A DNA stretch of 64,000 nt from Gordionus sp. m RMFG-2023 (GCF_954871325.1 NC_088775.1:10579561-10643560); one strand, 5' to 3'; positions 47,590 through 59,317 are shown, counted from the stretch's first letter. Translations and numbers: made by a program. Notes: generated by a model from the letters alone, not told the origin.

Positions 47590-47960
47590 TGAAAACGGTG
47601 TTATTTTTCAACTTTAAATCATTTTGTATGTGCGTTTTCTAAGATTTAAAAATTTGATTTTACAAGAAATGTATTTCAGCGTGTTTGGAATACCTACTCA
47701 ATGAATTTAAGTCAATCTTGTCATTAACATTTGAATAAGTATAATTTATATTAATTTGTCCATAGATTTTATATATAAATTAAAAATAACTCAAAGGTTA
47801 ACGGCAAAATTTTCTAAAATTCATAAAATAGGTGTTCTAAATCCATTTCCGATAAAATCAAAAAAATGAAACTCAAAAAATGATTTATAGTTAGAAAAAT
47901 AACACATTGCCTGAAAAAACACATTGCAGCTAACATATAATTAAATTTTTTATAATTTCT
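47590..47960 (+). repeat. Dispersed repeat, copy B
   Basis: Direct-orientation counterpart of 33315-33690, sharing TTTCAACTTTAAATCATTTT, TTTGGAATACCTACT and AAAGGTTAACGGCAAAATTT. Not identified as a known class. Confidence 0.65.
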
Positions 47961-48899
47961 AAATATAAAAAATTTTTCGAGATAAGGTCACAATTTATTT
48001 TAAAAAAAAATACTTCAAAGATTTTTAACTCAATACAGGTTTAAATTTTACGTAACTTTTATAACATTTTCGCGAAACTTTTAAAGCGAATGTTTATTAA
48101 AAGTAAAACGAAATGATTTTATAACTTTTGTCGTGAATCTACATTCGCAAATACTATTCAGCAAAGACCATATCGAACTTTATTTTTATAGAAAAACCCT
48201 TTACCAAGATTTTTTTAGAGGAAATACACAACAGAGAAACTTTTATCGTGAATATATAATAGCCGAAATTTTATAGCGAAGGCCATATAATGAAAACTAT
48301 TTTGTAAATGATATGTATCGAATTTTATTAACGTAATTAATATCGGGAAGAAAGCAATACCGCGATAATTGCTAATGAATATATCTTGTTCCATATATTT
48401 TTCTGAGAGATTTACCTTTTAAACTGAATCCGCCTTTTGTCAATTCACTTTTTTAACTGAGCAAAGAAATAATTCTATCCATTTAATATTTATCCTAACC
48501 TTTGAGTGTTCTCAACCTTTAAGAAGTATTTTAATTTTAATTTCGAGCGTTTAAATTGGTTAATTTAGAAATATATTGATCAATACCAAAACTAGATTAT
48601 TGACATTTTGGAAAGAAAACATGAAACCTACAATTAAATGTAAACTTATGATAATATTTTGCTTAACATCAGAGACCGATAATTTGGTTAGGGGGTATGA
48701 AATAGTTAGGTATTTAGTTTATTTTAGAATTAATTGTTTTGCTAAATTTTTTACCATAACTGGGTTCCTGGATAAGACTATATTGTTACACCTTATATGA
48801 TTTATCTAATCAATAATATTTTAAAAATTAAGGTTTTAGTTTAACATTAACTGCTTTTTATTGTTTATAATTTTGGTTAACAATTTTATTTGGGAAATA

Positions 48900-49240
48900 T
48901 TTTTCAGGGATACATGTTCCAGAGAATTTTTTTTTTATTAATTTAAAAATTTCTAAAAAAAATTATTTTCTAGAATCTAAAAAAAAATTATTTTCTAGAA
49001 TATAAAAAAAAATTATTTTCTAGAATCTAAAAAAAAATTATTTTCTAGAATCTAAAAAAAATGGATATTTTTTTTGATGGTAAATCCTTTTTCCCTTCCC
49101 GGGTAATTTTTTTTTCCAGGGAATTATATTCCTATGATTTATTTATCGGGGAATTTTTTTCAGGAATTTTCTTAAATTTTTTCTTCTTCTGGGGAGTAAT
49201 CTTCCAGGGAATTGGATTTTATTTCAGATAATTATTGTAT
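48900..49240. repeat. TTCCC/GGGAATT-word repeat with a 25-bp tandem array
   Basis: About 48950-49062 has four to five copies of a 25-bp unit (TAGAATCTAAAAAAAAATTA plus TTTTC). It is flanked by CCAGGGAATTATATTCC-type words, similar to those in the TTCCC elements at 6.1 and 47.2 kb, so it is probably a decayed non-autonomous transposon. Confidence 0.6.
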
Positions 49241-49379
49241 TCACATCACATCTTGCATAGGCCTATATTTAGTTTATTTTTATTTTAACCAGTTTTAAAT
49301 ATAATTTTAGTATGTGATTATTTACCGACACCCGCATTCTGTAAAAATATGCTATTATTAGTGTATGGGAAATATATCA

Positions 49380-49630
49380 GAGACCTGTAGAAATACCATT
49401 TGCACGACCTGGCCTGGCCCGGATTTTTTAAAAATATTATATCAATATAGCTAAGAATGGCGATTTAAAATATTCGGTTTTAAAATATATGGGCCGGCCC
49501 GGGTAATTATTTTTCTCCAAATTTTAGACCCCGCCCGGGTATTTCAAAAATATGCAGGCCTAGCCCGGTTATATTAAAATTAAGATATGGCCCGGCCCGT
49601 GTATCCAGGCCGAGCTGGGAATTGCAATTT
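49380..49630. repeat. Decayed transposon with GGCCCGG words
   Basis: Starts CAGAGACCTGTAGAAATACC then TTTGCACGACCTGGCC; GGCCCGG/CCCGGGT words recur up to about 49620. The start matches the copy at 59318, defining a family. Confidence 0.55.
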
Positions 49631-49639
49631 TATTAAACT

Positions 49640-51575
49640 TAAAATTTGATATATAAAAAACATATAAAAATAAATTTGCACATTTAATAAAATAAATTAA
49701 TAATTAATTAAATTTGTGTTAAAATATATAAGATAAAGTTAAAATACTAAAAAAAAAATTATGCAAATTTCTTTTGATTTCGAAGGAATAATTTTTTTCT
49801 GAGCTTAACAAAATTGCGTCATATTATAATTTTTGTAAAAAGGGGATGGACAATGATTTTACACACAATATTCACATTGGAGAATTCCTAATAATTTGCC
49901 AATGATTATTTTTGATCTGACATATTCAATTTTTTAAAAAAAAATTGATGAAAATACTCTATACTTGAATCCTAAATCATTCATAATGCACTGATATTTC
50001 TTTCTTTATTTTTTTGGATACTTATTAGGGTTGGTTGTTAACTAGGACACCTCATTTTTGTTTGTTTTAGGTGTCTGGTGGCATCGTTATTTTTTTGGAT
50101 TTTTTTCTCCTTATTTTATTTTTTATGTATGTTTTTTTCCTTTTTTTTTTGTTTTCTTCGTTTTTTCGTTCTTGTTATTTTTTCTTACTTTTTTGTTTAG
50201 TCCACGCTAGCCAGTGTTTTGTAATAAGTGGAACCAGGACATACTCAAATACTCAGAATTATTTGTTAATGTCCAGATAAAAAAAACTTAATTATCCAGA
50301 AAAAGTAATAATTGTCCAGATATATAAATGAAACGCTTAAATTAAAAAATAAATCACCCAGATTAAAAAATATAAAACCAGAACTAGTGATTTAATTTCT
50401 AAGAAATATTTTTTCTTATTAGAGTAGTAATTATTGTAGACCCATTGAAGTATATTTGAACAGGTTTGTCAACCATGGGGCGAAATTTATGCCAGGGTTC
50501 TGCACAAAACCTAACCTCAAGGTTTGTCACTTTTTTCTCCCGGAATCTGATGGTACTAGCTTTTATCGCCTGTTGACTTAGTTAAAATATTTTGGCATCT
50601 GCTGGCGGCATTAAATAGGGTCCCTATAGCTGTTAAAATATCTCCCTTATGGCCGATATCTAGCATATATAATATTATAAGAATTAAAGGAATAGACATA
50701 GAGTAAGAAATAAAATTCTATCAAGCGTTACAAATATTTAACCAATAAAGCCTTTAGATATAGGGTTTTTTTTTGTATTTTCAAGAAGACAAGAATATAA
50801 AAGTGACAAAAAACGATAAAAAGTATATATATTAAAAAAAATTATTTAGAGATTTTTATATGAAAAGGAAATAAATTTTCGTTTTTTGAGGATTATAAAA
50901 AATTATAATATAATTCAAATCTGAGTTGAGGGTTGAGAGATTGCTTCAAAATCAATAAAAAATTGTGTAAATATAATTTATTTTCTATTTTTAAACTGTG
51001 CAAAAACCATTTTAAAAAAAATTCAAAACTTTCGTAAATTTTAAATTTTGATGAAATTGTTTGTTAAATATTTAAAATTCTATAAAATTATGTTTTGGAC
51101 ATGTTTTTATTTTTATATTTTAAATAGCTAATTATTTATTTTAAATTAAAGTTTAGAAAGTTTATGAATCTAATTTTTGACATTTTGAAAAGCCTTAAAA
51201 AAATAATTTAAAGGTCTTTTCTTAAATATTGTTCAGAATATTTATAAGAAGAAATAAGATACTCATCAATTTTTGTAACGGGAGATGGTTTAAAAATTAA
51301 CATTGCAAACAAATTCTGTATTCGTCGAATATTCCTTAAACATCAATCCTATTTTCCTAGTGGCATATAAAATCATTTTATTAAAAACTCGCCATAAAAA
51401 TGGCGGGAAGCACCCCCAAGTTACAGGAGGCCACGGCATTTGGCTAATAATATTCGTTGAGGATCAAGATCGTTTTTTTTATTTTGCATTTATACTAAAT
51501 TCATAATTAATTTATTATAATAAAGGTAGTTAAATTATATACTTCAATTTTTATTTTATTTCATATAATAATAAA
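49640..51575. other. Intergenic stretch
   Basis: A+T-rich. A G+C-richer patch at 51390-51450 contains ATGGCGGGAAGC and a 15-codon frame, MAGSTPKLQEATAFG, then a stop, with no family match. Nothing else is supported. Confidence 0.3.
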
Positions 51576-51580
51576 TATTA

Positions 51581-51724
51581 ATGTCACTAACGATATCCGA
51601 GTTTTATGAATATTCTAAATTATTTGATCAATATAAATCAACTTATTATAATATTTTAAAATTAATAGAATTACTTTCCTCGAAGAATTTTGTAAGCGCT
51701 AAGATCTTAAGCAGAGTTGCTTAA
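51581..51724 (+). CDS. Small open frame, unrecognised (47 codons)
   Basis: ATG at 51581 starts MSLTISEFYEYSKLFDQYKS and continues through NILKLIELLSSKNFVSAKIL to a stop. The composition looks protein-like (helical, amphipathic) rather than random A+T sequence. Another coding-like stretch (CETTLYSRVNQLLMMLYVLG) follows in a different frame at about 51750-51820, so this may be a decayed gene or transposon piece. Confidence 0.22.
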   Translation: MSLTISEFYEYSKLFDQYKSTYYNILKLIELLSSKNFVSAKILSRVA

Positions 51725-52027
51725 ATGGACGAGGGAATGAAAATATAATGTGAAACTACTTTATACTCTAGAGTGAATCAGTTACTAATGATGCTATATG
51801 TCCTTGGGAGGATAAAAAAGATAGGTAAAGATGATGATTAAACAGAATTTATAAATTAGAAAATGTGAAAGAGTTAAATTTGTTTTTTTTTTGTAATATT
51901 TGCATTTTTTTTGATACTGTGTCTCATCTCCAAAATGAGTCCTTTATATATGCTACCACCCCTACTTCCTTTTCAGTTGAAAATGTCGAAATCAAGATCA
52001 TATTTTATATTTTGCTTTTCCTGGCAA

Positions 52028-52193
52028 TAGCGTTGTTAAAGGCTCGATTTTGAAAAACTTTTAACCCGATATTTTACTGAAGATTTTACTTATAGATTAG
52101 ATCGCAGTCTATTAACGAAATCGTAAAGTTTGCTTAATTTGGCTAAAATATTGGGAAAGCCGTTTTTTAAAATCGAGCCGTTTAACAACAATA
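52028..52193. mobile_element. MITE of the GGCTC family
   Basis: Inverted termini GTTGTTAAAGGCTCGATTTT and (reversed) TTGTTGTTAAACGGCTCGAT. Internal GGCTAAAATATTGGG is shared with the copy at 55129. No clear target duplication. Confidence 0.65.
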
Positions 52194-52540
52194 CCATGGA
52201 TTATTATATATAAAATGTTCATTATTAGTTTTGGTGAATTTAAATAGTCCAATCTTTCTCTTTTATGTAGAACAAATTTTAATCTACATGAACTAATTAT
52301 ATCGGGAAATAATCACTATTAATTGTATATTGTTACATTTAATTTAATTCATTTCATAGCTGATTGGATTCGTAATTATTGTTTAAATATTGGTAAAAAC
52401 AAAAAAAAATATTTTTTTTATTGATTATCTTAGAATGAATTAAGGAGTTTATATATAATATAATTATTATTTGCAAAAACATAATTTAAGTTCACAACTC
52501 TCTCATAAAATTTCAGTTTAAGAATTAGAAGTTTTTCCAG

Positions 52541-52613
52541 CCGCTTCTATTCATTTTGATATCGAGTCCCCATCTAATAATCTAAAATGTGCCCTGGATA
52601 GAGAGATTACTTT
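52541..52613 (+). CDS. Possible internal exon, unrecognised
   Basis: A 73-nt stretch between a strong acceptor (TTTTTCCAG) and donor (GTATGT), open in the frame reading ASIHFDIESPSNNLKCALDR then EIT. It lies 0.6 kb upstream of the receptor exon on the same strand. It could belong to an unrelated gene or be a chance match. Confidence 0.25.
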
Positions 52614-53223
52614 GTATGTCAGTATAAAATAATTAATTAGATAATATTTTAAAAGTTATTTTTATTCCAAAATTTTAAATAATATAATTTATTTTTTCAA
52701 AAATAAAGATGAAAAATATTTTGATAATTCTATCAATTTATTTTTTTCTAAAAAATAATATAAAGAAAAATATTTATTATATTTAAACAGGGTTCCGAAA
52801 TTTAATACCTATTTTTTTTTATTGGTTAATTTAAAAAAAAAATATTATGCATTTATTTGTGCATTTTGCCATAATTTTATATTTATTTTATTTTTTTTTG
52901 AATTCTACTTAAAGTTGTGCAAGTTTTATTCTTTATTAATAAAATTATTAGCTCAACAAAATTTAAAAATGTTTAATTTTATTTTAAATTAAAATTTATA
53001 TCCGAATTTATAATTCAATAAGAGGGGAATTAGGAAATACTTATCATAAACATAACGCGTAAAAAATAGCATAGAAAAAGAAAATTCGTCATATTTCCAT
53101 CTTTTAATTTGTTAGATATCTCAGAATTCCACACGAAAATACATCACATATAATTTATGGTATATTGCAATAACTTGAAATTGTTCAAAATCGTTAGCAC
53201 GATCTTCGTTTAAAAAAAAGAAG

Positions 53224-54030
53224 ATGAATTTGAACCTTACGCTCCAATACCTAATGGGAAGTAGTAATATATCCGATTTATTATGGATTTATGATCATTT
53301 CTCAGCAAATTCTACTAAACACGATCCCGAACTTATTTTCACAAATATTAACCTATTCGCGATCATAATGTATTCCATATTATTTATCATAGCGGCCTTG
53401 GCCAATTTAGCCAACATAATTTTCATAGTCAGTCTTAACTCGGCCGCTACTTATAGATCTTTTTATCATCATCCGCGCTTGCCTCGTTATAATAATAATA
53501 ATAGCTATGCTAAAACGGGAGGAGGGCTAATTTCGAGTGCAAAATCGCTGATGCCTGATGGATTATCGGTTCAATCGGAAAACTTTTATAACGATTCCTA
53601 CCAGTATTCTAAATTGAATCGTTCCGTGTTTCTGACTAGCCCCGTCACCTTTTCCAAACGAAGTTTTGCCAGCCTGAAGGACACGTTCAAGAAAAAGACT
53701 CTCATATTCGCGTCCTCCACATCCTATTTCCGGATGAGAACTCTCCTACTCAACTTGTGCATAGCCGATTTATTCGTGGCGTTTTTATTGATCCCTTTAG
53801 AAATATCTTGGAGAATAACTGTCAAATGGATGGCCGGGGATATCGCCTGTCGTTTGTTGATGTTCGTGCGTATATTCGGTCTTTACCTTTCGTCCTTTGT
53901 TTTGGTGTGCATAGCGATCGATAGATATATGTCAATTTTGCATCCATTATCGGTTCGCTATGCCGAAAGAAGGCAAAAGGGAATGATGATAGCATGTTGG
54001 GTCGCAAGCTTTCTTTGCAGTTTACCCCAG
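53224..54030 (+). CDS. GnRH/AKH/corazonin-superfamily receptor (class A GPCR), first coding exon, TM1-TM4
   Basis: A plasma-membrane neuropeptide receptor; the gene continues beyond this exon. The N-terminus has N-glycosylation sites at N4, N15 and N29, and TM1 is about 44-71. TM2 (about 171-193, LLLNLCIADLFVAFLLIPLE, with D182 at position 2.50) runs into ISWRITVKWMAGDIACR, a block typical of AKH/corazonin/GnRH receptors. TM3 carries C209, GLYLSSFVLVCIAIDRY and the DRY motif at 233-235, and TM4 starts at about 252. Between TM1 and TM2 lie about 100 residues (72-170) instead of the usual short loop; the stretch is open, G+C-richer than introns and Ser/Asn/Tyr-rich. The exon probably ends at SLPQ with donor CAG|GTTTTG; the frame stops 12 codons later. 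TM5-TM7 exons were not found downstream. Which peptide it binds cannot be told. Confidence 0.85.
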
Positions 54031-54795
54031 GTTTTGATACCTTTATTTTTTATTTTAAGTTGGTTTTAAAAAAAAAATATTACACTCATTTCCTTCTCGC
54101 GATTTCGAAAATTAGTTTTTTTGCCATTCGTTTTTAGATTTTTTTAAGGTTTTTTAAGAAAATACTTTATATTCTTAAAACGTATTAATTGGAGGATATA
54201 AATATATTTTCTTTTTAATTATATTCTATAAAATTATCAATGTAATTTGTAATCCCCTCAATATATAAAACTGGTTAAGAATTGATTTAGTATCCCATAA
54301 TTTTTGACAAACTTAAAGATTAATCAAATCGATTTATCTCATATATTTGTTATATATATAAATCAAATTTTTTTTAAGCCCCCTTCATTTATATTTAATG
54401 AATTGAGAAATAATTTATTCATAAATTTAATATTCTCTTTTAGATTGGCATTTTTATTCTCAGACCTTTTCATTCTTCTCTTTATATTTTTTACATATAA
54501 TTATGCCACATCAAAGATTCATATAAATAAATTGAATAATTTTTGTTTTGTATATAGGGTCTAAAAGTTAAATATTTTAAAAAATAATTAATTTTTAATA
54601 TTTGTAATTATATTGGAAAATTTTTCTTTGTTGTTGCCATTTTAGATAATATTTTATTATTCATATTTTCTGGTATTATTTTATGTGTGAAGCAGAGAAT
54701 TACGTCAACGTGTATTAAGTATTAATAAAAGGTATATAACGAACGATTATTTTTTATCAACCTTCTCTATGGCTTTTACCCTTTTAGATTTTGAC
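54031..54795. other. Downstream intron or flank of the receptor gene
   Basis: A+T-rich, with no recognisable TM5-TM7 coding sequence. Confidence 0.4.
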
Positions 54796-55008
54796 TAGTG
54801 TTGTTAAACGGCTCCATTTGAGTCGAATTTTTAAAGAAAAACTAAATATTTTAGCCAGAAAAAAGTATTGTCTAAACCTCGAGATTTCATTAGATGTTAC
54901 TTTTAGGCCTATAAAGATGCAAAATCTTCAGGCGTGCATATCCTCCTGGTTAAAATATTTAGCTAACCGTTTTTAAAAATCGGCTTAAAGAGCCGTTTAA
55001 TAACACTA
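54796..55008. mobile_element. MITE of the GGCTC family
   Basis: Left end TAGTGTTGTTAAACGGCTC and right end (reversed) TAGTGTTATTAAACGGCTC. The interior (GCCAGAAAAAAGTATT, CCTCGAGATTTC) matches the copy at 15120. It is probably inside the receptor's intron. Confidence 0.75.
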
Positions 55009-55128
55009 TTCGAAACCCTTTTCTCGGTCGTTTGCTTTTATAAAAGTCTTGGGTAATTTGTCGAGACCACAAGTAAAAATCTAAATTTTTAAATCAATTT
55101 GAGTGGATGTTATGGGCGAGAGGGAGTT

Positions 55129-55316
55129 TTGTTAAACGGCTTGTTTAATTGGTTTTAATTTATGATTTTAGCCAAACTAATATTACGCAAGCCTCGCCAT
55201 TTCGTTGATAGATGCCCAAATCTTTCTGCCATCTATGAGCAATATCTCCAAACTCGCGTTTTATTATTTGGTTAAAATATTGGGTCACCCGTTTTAATAA
55301 ATTGATCTTTTTAACA
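55129..55316. mobile_element. MITE of the GGCTC family
   Basis: TTGTTAAACGGCTTGTTTAA at the left; interior TTTTAGCCAAACTAATATTA and CTTTCTGCCATCTATGAGC match the copy in KDM5 intron 14. The right end is eroded. Confidence 0.6.
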
Positions 55317-56322
55317 AGAATTATACGGCGGTCCAAACTTGAAAAAAAATAAATTAAACTTAAAAAATTGTAAAAATATAAATTGACGATGGTGGGATTT
55401 ATATAATTTTTTTTAACTTATATACTTTTATTCATAAAAAACTTTTAAAAAAAAATGTAAAAAATTATAACAAATATGAACAATATTAAATTTAATTTAA
55501 AAATATATTTAAAAAAAACAAATTAGAATATAGTAAAAATTATATATATAAAAAATGGTTCCACGTCATTACAGAGAAACCATTACAGAGAAAACAATTA
55601 CAGAGAAACTTTTACAGAGAAAACAATTAAAGAGAATGTCGTTTAAAGGGAAAACAATTAAAGAGAATGTCGTTTAAAGAGAATTTTTTTATAGAGAATT
55701 ATTTTATAGAGAATGTATTTTACAGAGAAACTTTTACAGAGAAAACAATTACAGAGAATGTCGTTTAAAGAGAATTTTTTTATAGAGAATTATTTTATAG
55801 AGAATGTTTTTACAGAGATGATTTTATAGAGAATATTTTTACAGAGAATGATTTTATAGAGAATTTTTTATAAAATTTTATTTAAAGAATATGATTATAT
55901 TATAAAAAATGTTAATCTATATAATATATAACATTTTTGTATAAATTTGTGTAATTATTACTTAGGGTGTGCATAATGTTTTTTTGGCCAGTCAAAACAT
56001 AGTATGTATTGACTGGCCATATACTATGTGTTAACGATATGTATGAAATACTTACAAAAGACCAATCTTACATCTCAATTTACCATCATTTATTTAATAC
56101 ATTAATATCTTAATTATCTTTTTGCTAAACTTTCTTAAATTTGTTCATCATTTGAAATAAAGTGAGTTTTTTAGAAAGAGGTACTAATTTTGAAAGAAAT
56201 CGGTCCAATAGATAAAATTTAATTTTTTTATATCATTATATTTGGTAGCATTAAAATAGAGTAAAATTGACACAATGTAAAACTCTATTTTTGAATTTCA
56301 GAAAGTTTTATAATCTTATATC

Positions 56323-57362
56323 ATGTTTAAAATCGAATATCAATTATCCAATAATAATGAACAATTTTTACTTTATGATAGTGGTCATCATGATCACCGA
56401 TGCATAATATTTTCTACCATTAAAATTTACAATTTTATCAACATGCGATAAATGGTATGCAGATGGCACATTCAAAACATGCCTCCCTCTCTTCCAACAA
56501 ATATACACCATCCACGGGATGAAACATAAAACCATTATTCCCGCTATTTATGTTCTGATGGCATCACGTCGCCAACAAGATTACCTTAATATTTTCAATC
56601 AAATTAAAAATTTCCAAATTTTTTTAAATCCAAAAGTTATTATGATTGATTTTGAATTAGCAGCCTTATCTGCTTTTAAACAGTCATTTCCAATGACTGC
56701 AATGCGCGGGTGTCTGTTTCATATGTCGCAATGCATATGGCGCACGGTCCAGAAAAATCCCCGCATTTGCAATGCATACAAAAGCGAAACTAATTTTGCT
56801 ATGTATATAAAGATGCTAATGTCACTGGCATATGTCCCAGTTGAGGACGTAATTCACGGATTTGAGGAATTATGTGCCTCCATATTCTATCAGGAAAATA
56901 GGGCTATTCTTGCCCCCTTGATAGAATATTTTGAAGAGACATGGATTGGGAAAATGATAGCGATGGAGAGGAGATCTCCAATATTTGGTATTTCCCTATG
57001 GAATTGTTATGAATCGACACTAGCTAGTGAACCGAATACAAATAATTCTGTAGAGGGCTGGCATCGGAGTTTTTCGTCTCATATAAGTTCCCATCATCCA
57101 ACGATCTGGAAATTTATAAAGAGTTAGTAATTATATTGTATTTTAAATTTTAAAAATCTTTTCATTTATAGCTCTCAAAGACGAAGATAGCCTTAATAGT
57201 TACAAATTGGAACAATATTCTTTAGGACTATTAGCTCCAGTGTCAAAGAAAGAATATCGAGAAAGATCCAAAAGGATTCTTCTAATTGTTGAAGATTTCC
57301 ATTCAAGAACCATGATGGATTATTTAAGGGCTTTATCCCACAATTTAAATTTAAATGTTTAA
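56323..57362 (+). CDS. MULE transposase
   Basis: DDE transposase of the MULE superfamily. Exon 1 is 56323-57122 and exon 2 is 57172-57362, joined by a 49-bp GT-AG intron that keeps the frame through the junction reading WKFIK then TLKDEDS. Signature blocks are CDKWYADGTFKTCLPLFQQI (first Asp), VIMIDFELAALSAF (second Asp), RGCLFHMSQCIWR, and NNSVEGWHRSF (the likely third acidic residue with the C-terminal W/H). One frameshift near 56425 separates the first ~35 codons (DHRCIIFSTIK) from the rest; otherwise the frame is open, suggesting a young copy. An N-terminal FLYWCH/zinc domain is not visible. Confidence 0.85.
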
Positions 57363-57984
57363 TTTAATAATATAATTGTATTTTTTTATATTGGTATATT
57401 ATTTATACTATGTTTATTTGGATTTATTATGAATAAAAATTTATTTGATATTTCGAAATGAACATTGCTAACCTCTTATTTGGTATTTTATCTAGGTTTA
57501 TCTTATAATAACTTCATATACAAATGGTATTCTATTCTCTAATTTGGCATTCACAAAATATAAGAAAGCGCTCTATATAACATTTATTTCTTATTTATCA
57601 TCATTTTAAGATTATCTAAGGTTTATGATATTAAATCACGGATAAATTACACCAAAAGCTCAATAATTATTTTTGAGAGCGTTATAAATTTTTTAACCAA
57701 ATTTTATAATATCATATGAGAAATTCTAATAGTTTTCTCTATAAAAATTTCGCTAGTTATTTATGAAAAATAGTAGTGACTAGTTATATTTAAAAAAAGA
57801 AAACTAGTAACTGTAACTAGTTATATTTCTCCAAATTTAGCTACTAACTTAACTTATTACAGTTACATTTCCAAAGTAACTTTTAACAACATTATAAAGG
57901 TAATTATAATATTTAATATTATTTCAAATATTGTAAATTTTTTTCCTTGTAATAATTACACAAATTTTTTATAAAATAATCATA
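57363..57984. other. 3' region of the MULE element
   Basis: Non-coding A+T-rich sequence between the transposase stop and the right terminal array. Confidence 0.5.
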
Positions 57985-58486
57985 TTCTTTATAAAAAATT
58001 CTCTATAATAGTTTTCTCTATAAAATAATTCTCTTTAAACATAAAAAATTCTCTATAATAGTTTTCTCTATAAAATAATTCTCTTTAAACGACATTCTCT
58101 TTAATTGTTTTCTCTGTAAAAGTTTCTCTGTAAAAGTTTCTCTGTAAAATACATTCTCTATAAAATAATTCTCTATAAAATAATTCTCTATAAAAAAATT
58201 CTCTTTAAGCAACATTCTCTTTAATTGTTTTCTCTGTAAAAGTTTCTCTGTAAAATACATTCTCTATTAAATAATTCTCTTATAAAAAAATTCTCTTTAA
58301 ACGACATTCTCTTTAATTATTTTCTCTGTAAAAGTTTCTCTGTAAATGTTTTCTCTGTAATGGTTTCTCTGTAATGACGCGATACCATAAAAATATATAT
58401 TTTATAAAGATAAACATTAAAAAGAACTAAAAAAATAATTAATAAATATTAAAAAAGGTACATATCACCTAGAAAAGAGTGAGTGC

Positions 58487-58860
58487 TTAAAAAATTGGAC
58501 CGGCAGATTTCGAGAGAGAAATCTGATGACGAAGGTAAAATTCTTCATTGGGATCCCAGAGATATGTCTCATTTTTTTCCCCTATGTTTTTAATGAAATT
58601 GAGGGCCTTACTTCCCAACATGCATATATTAGAAACGGTTGGTATGAGCACAGTGTTGGTTAGACCAGCATATTTATTTTTTAAGGATTTTTGCCTTTTC
58701 GATTGCAGTAAATGAGAGGTTGGACTTTGCTGAAAAATCAAGACAAGTATAGTCTCAAGTCAAAGGGATACTGTTTCCAGAGAATGAGAGATATCATCGG
58801 AGCGAATGGCGTTTTCATTTGAAAGGCTCACTGGTTCGAGGGTGGATGTTTTTAATATTA
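58487..58860 (-). CDS. Two coding-like terminal exons, unrecognised gene
   Basis: On the minus strand, 58860-58772 is open (TSTLEPVSLSNENAIRSDDI then SHSLET) and ends at a GTATCC donor. After a 42-bp intron with a TTTTTCAG acceptor, 58729-58487 is open for 80 codons (QSPTSHLLQSKRQKSLKNKY at the start, WDPNEEFYLRHQISL near the end) and stops with TAA. The sequence is compositionally unlike its A+T-rich surroundings. No domain recognised. The upstream end runs into a C-run at 58869-58878 and is uncertain. Confidence 0.35.
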
Positions 58861-59024
58861 ATTTTTTTATGGGGGGGGGTTATTTTAAAAAATGGAGGTC
58901 CATAAGCTTATAAACTTATGACAATAGCCTTACCTTAACTATGAATCTTTCCCGGGAGAACCACCCCTAGAATAATTATAATCATAATTTAATATTTATG
59001 CTTTATTTTTAAAAGTACCTCGAT

Positions 59025-59160
59025 TTAGGGGCTTCTATTTTTATCTAAGTCTCGAGATTTGGTCAAAAGAGGGTCAATCCTCTCTGCTTTCCATTTGCGC
59101 ATCACGAGGCTTAAGTAATATTTTTTGGCTAAAATCTTTTACATCTTCGATATCTACTAA
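59025..59160. mobile_element. Eroded MITE of the GGCTC family
   Basis: Interior words (AAGTCTCGAGATTT, CACGAGGCTTAAGTAATATT, TTTTGGCTAAAATC) match the other copies. The ends are degraded. Confidence 0.4.
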
Positions 59161-59317
59161 TTCAATTCACTTTAAAATGCCACCCCCCCCCCCCCCTTCT
59201 ACTCCACAAACATAAAATATATTAATTTTTTGTTTGAAGGCCAAATTTTATTTGATTTATAGTAAGCGCTAGAAGCTCTTTCGGAATTACCCAATCAAGA
59301 TATATAAATTTTAATAT

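Larger units (their letters stand above)
55556..58387 (+). mobile_element. MULE (Mutator-like) DNA transposon, nearly intact
   Basis: Ends TGGTTCCACGTCATTACAGA and (reversed) TGGTATCGCGTCATTACAGA are inverted repeats. Each runs into an array of 300-400 bp made of short words of the type ACAGAGAAA, AAAGAGAATG and ATAGAGAATT (left 55570-55875; right, inverted, 57985-58380). The single transposase gene lies between them. The flanks are low-complexity A/T, so the 9-bp duplication cannot be read with confidence. Confidence 0.9.

Noticed and set aside
53822-54007. Minus-strand open frame opposite the receptor
   Set aside because: Shadow of the TM3-TM4 coding sequence on the other strand.
55570-58380. 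CRISPR-like array from the regular short repeats
   Set aside because: Units are adjacent and degenerate with no unique spacers, are inverted at the two ends of a MULE, and the DNA is eukaryotic.
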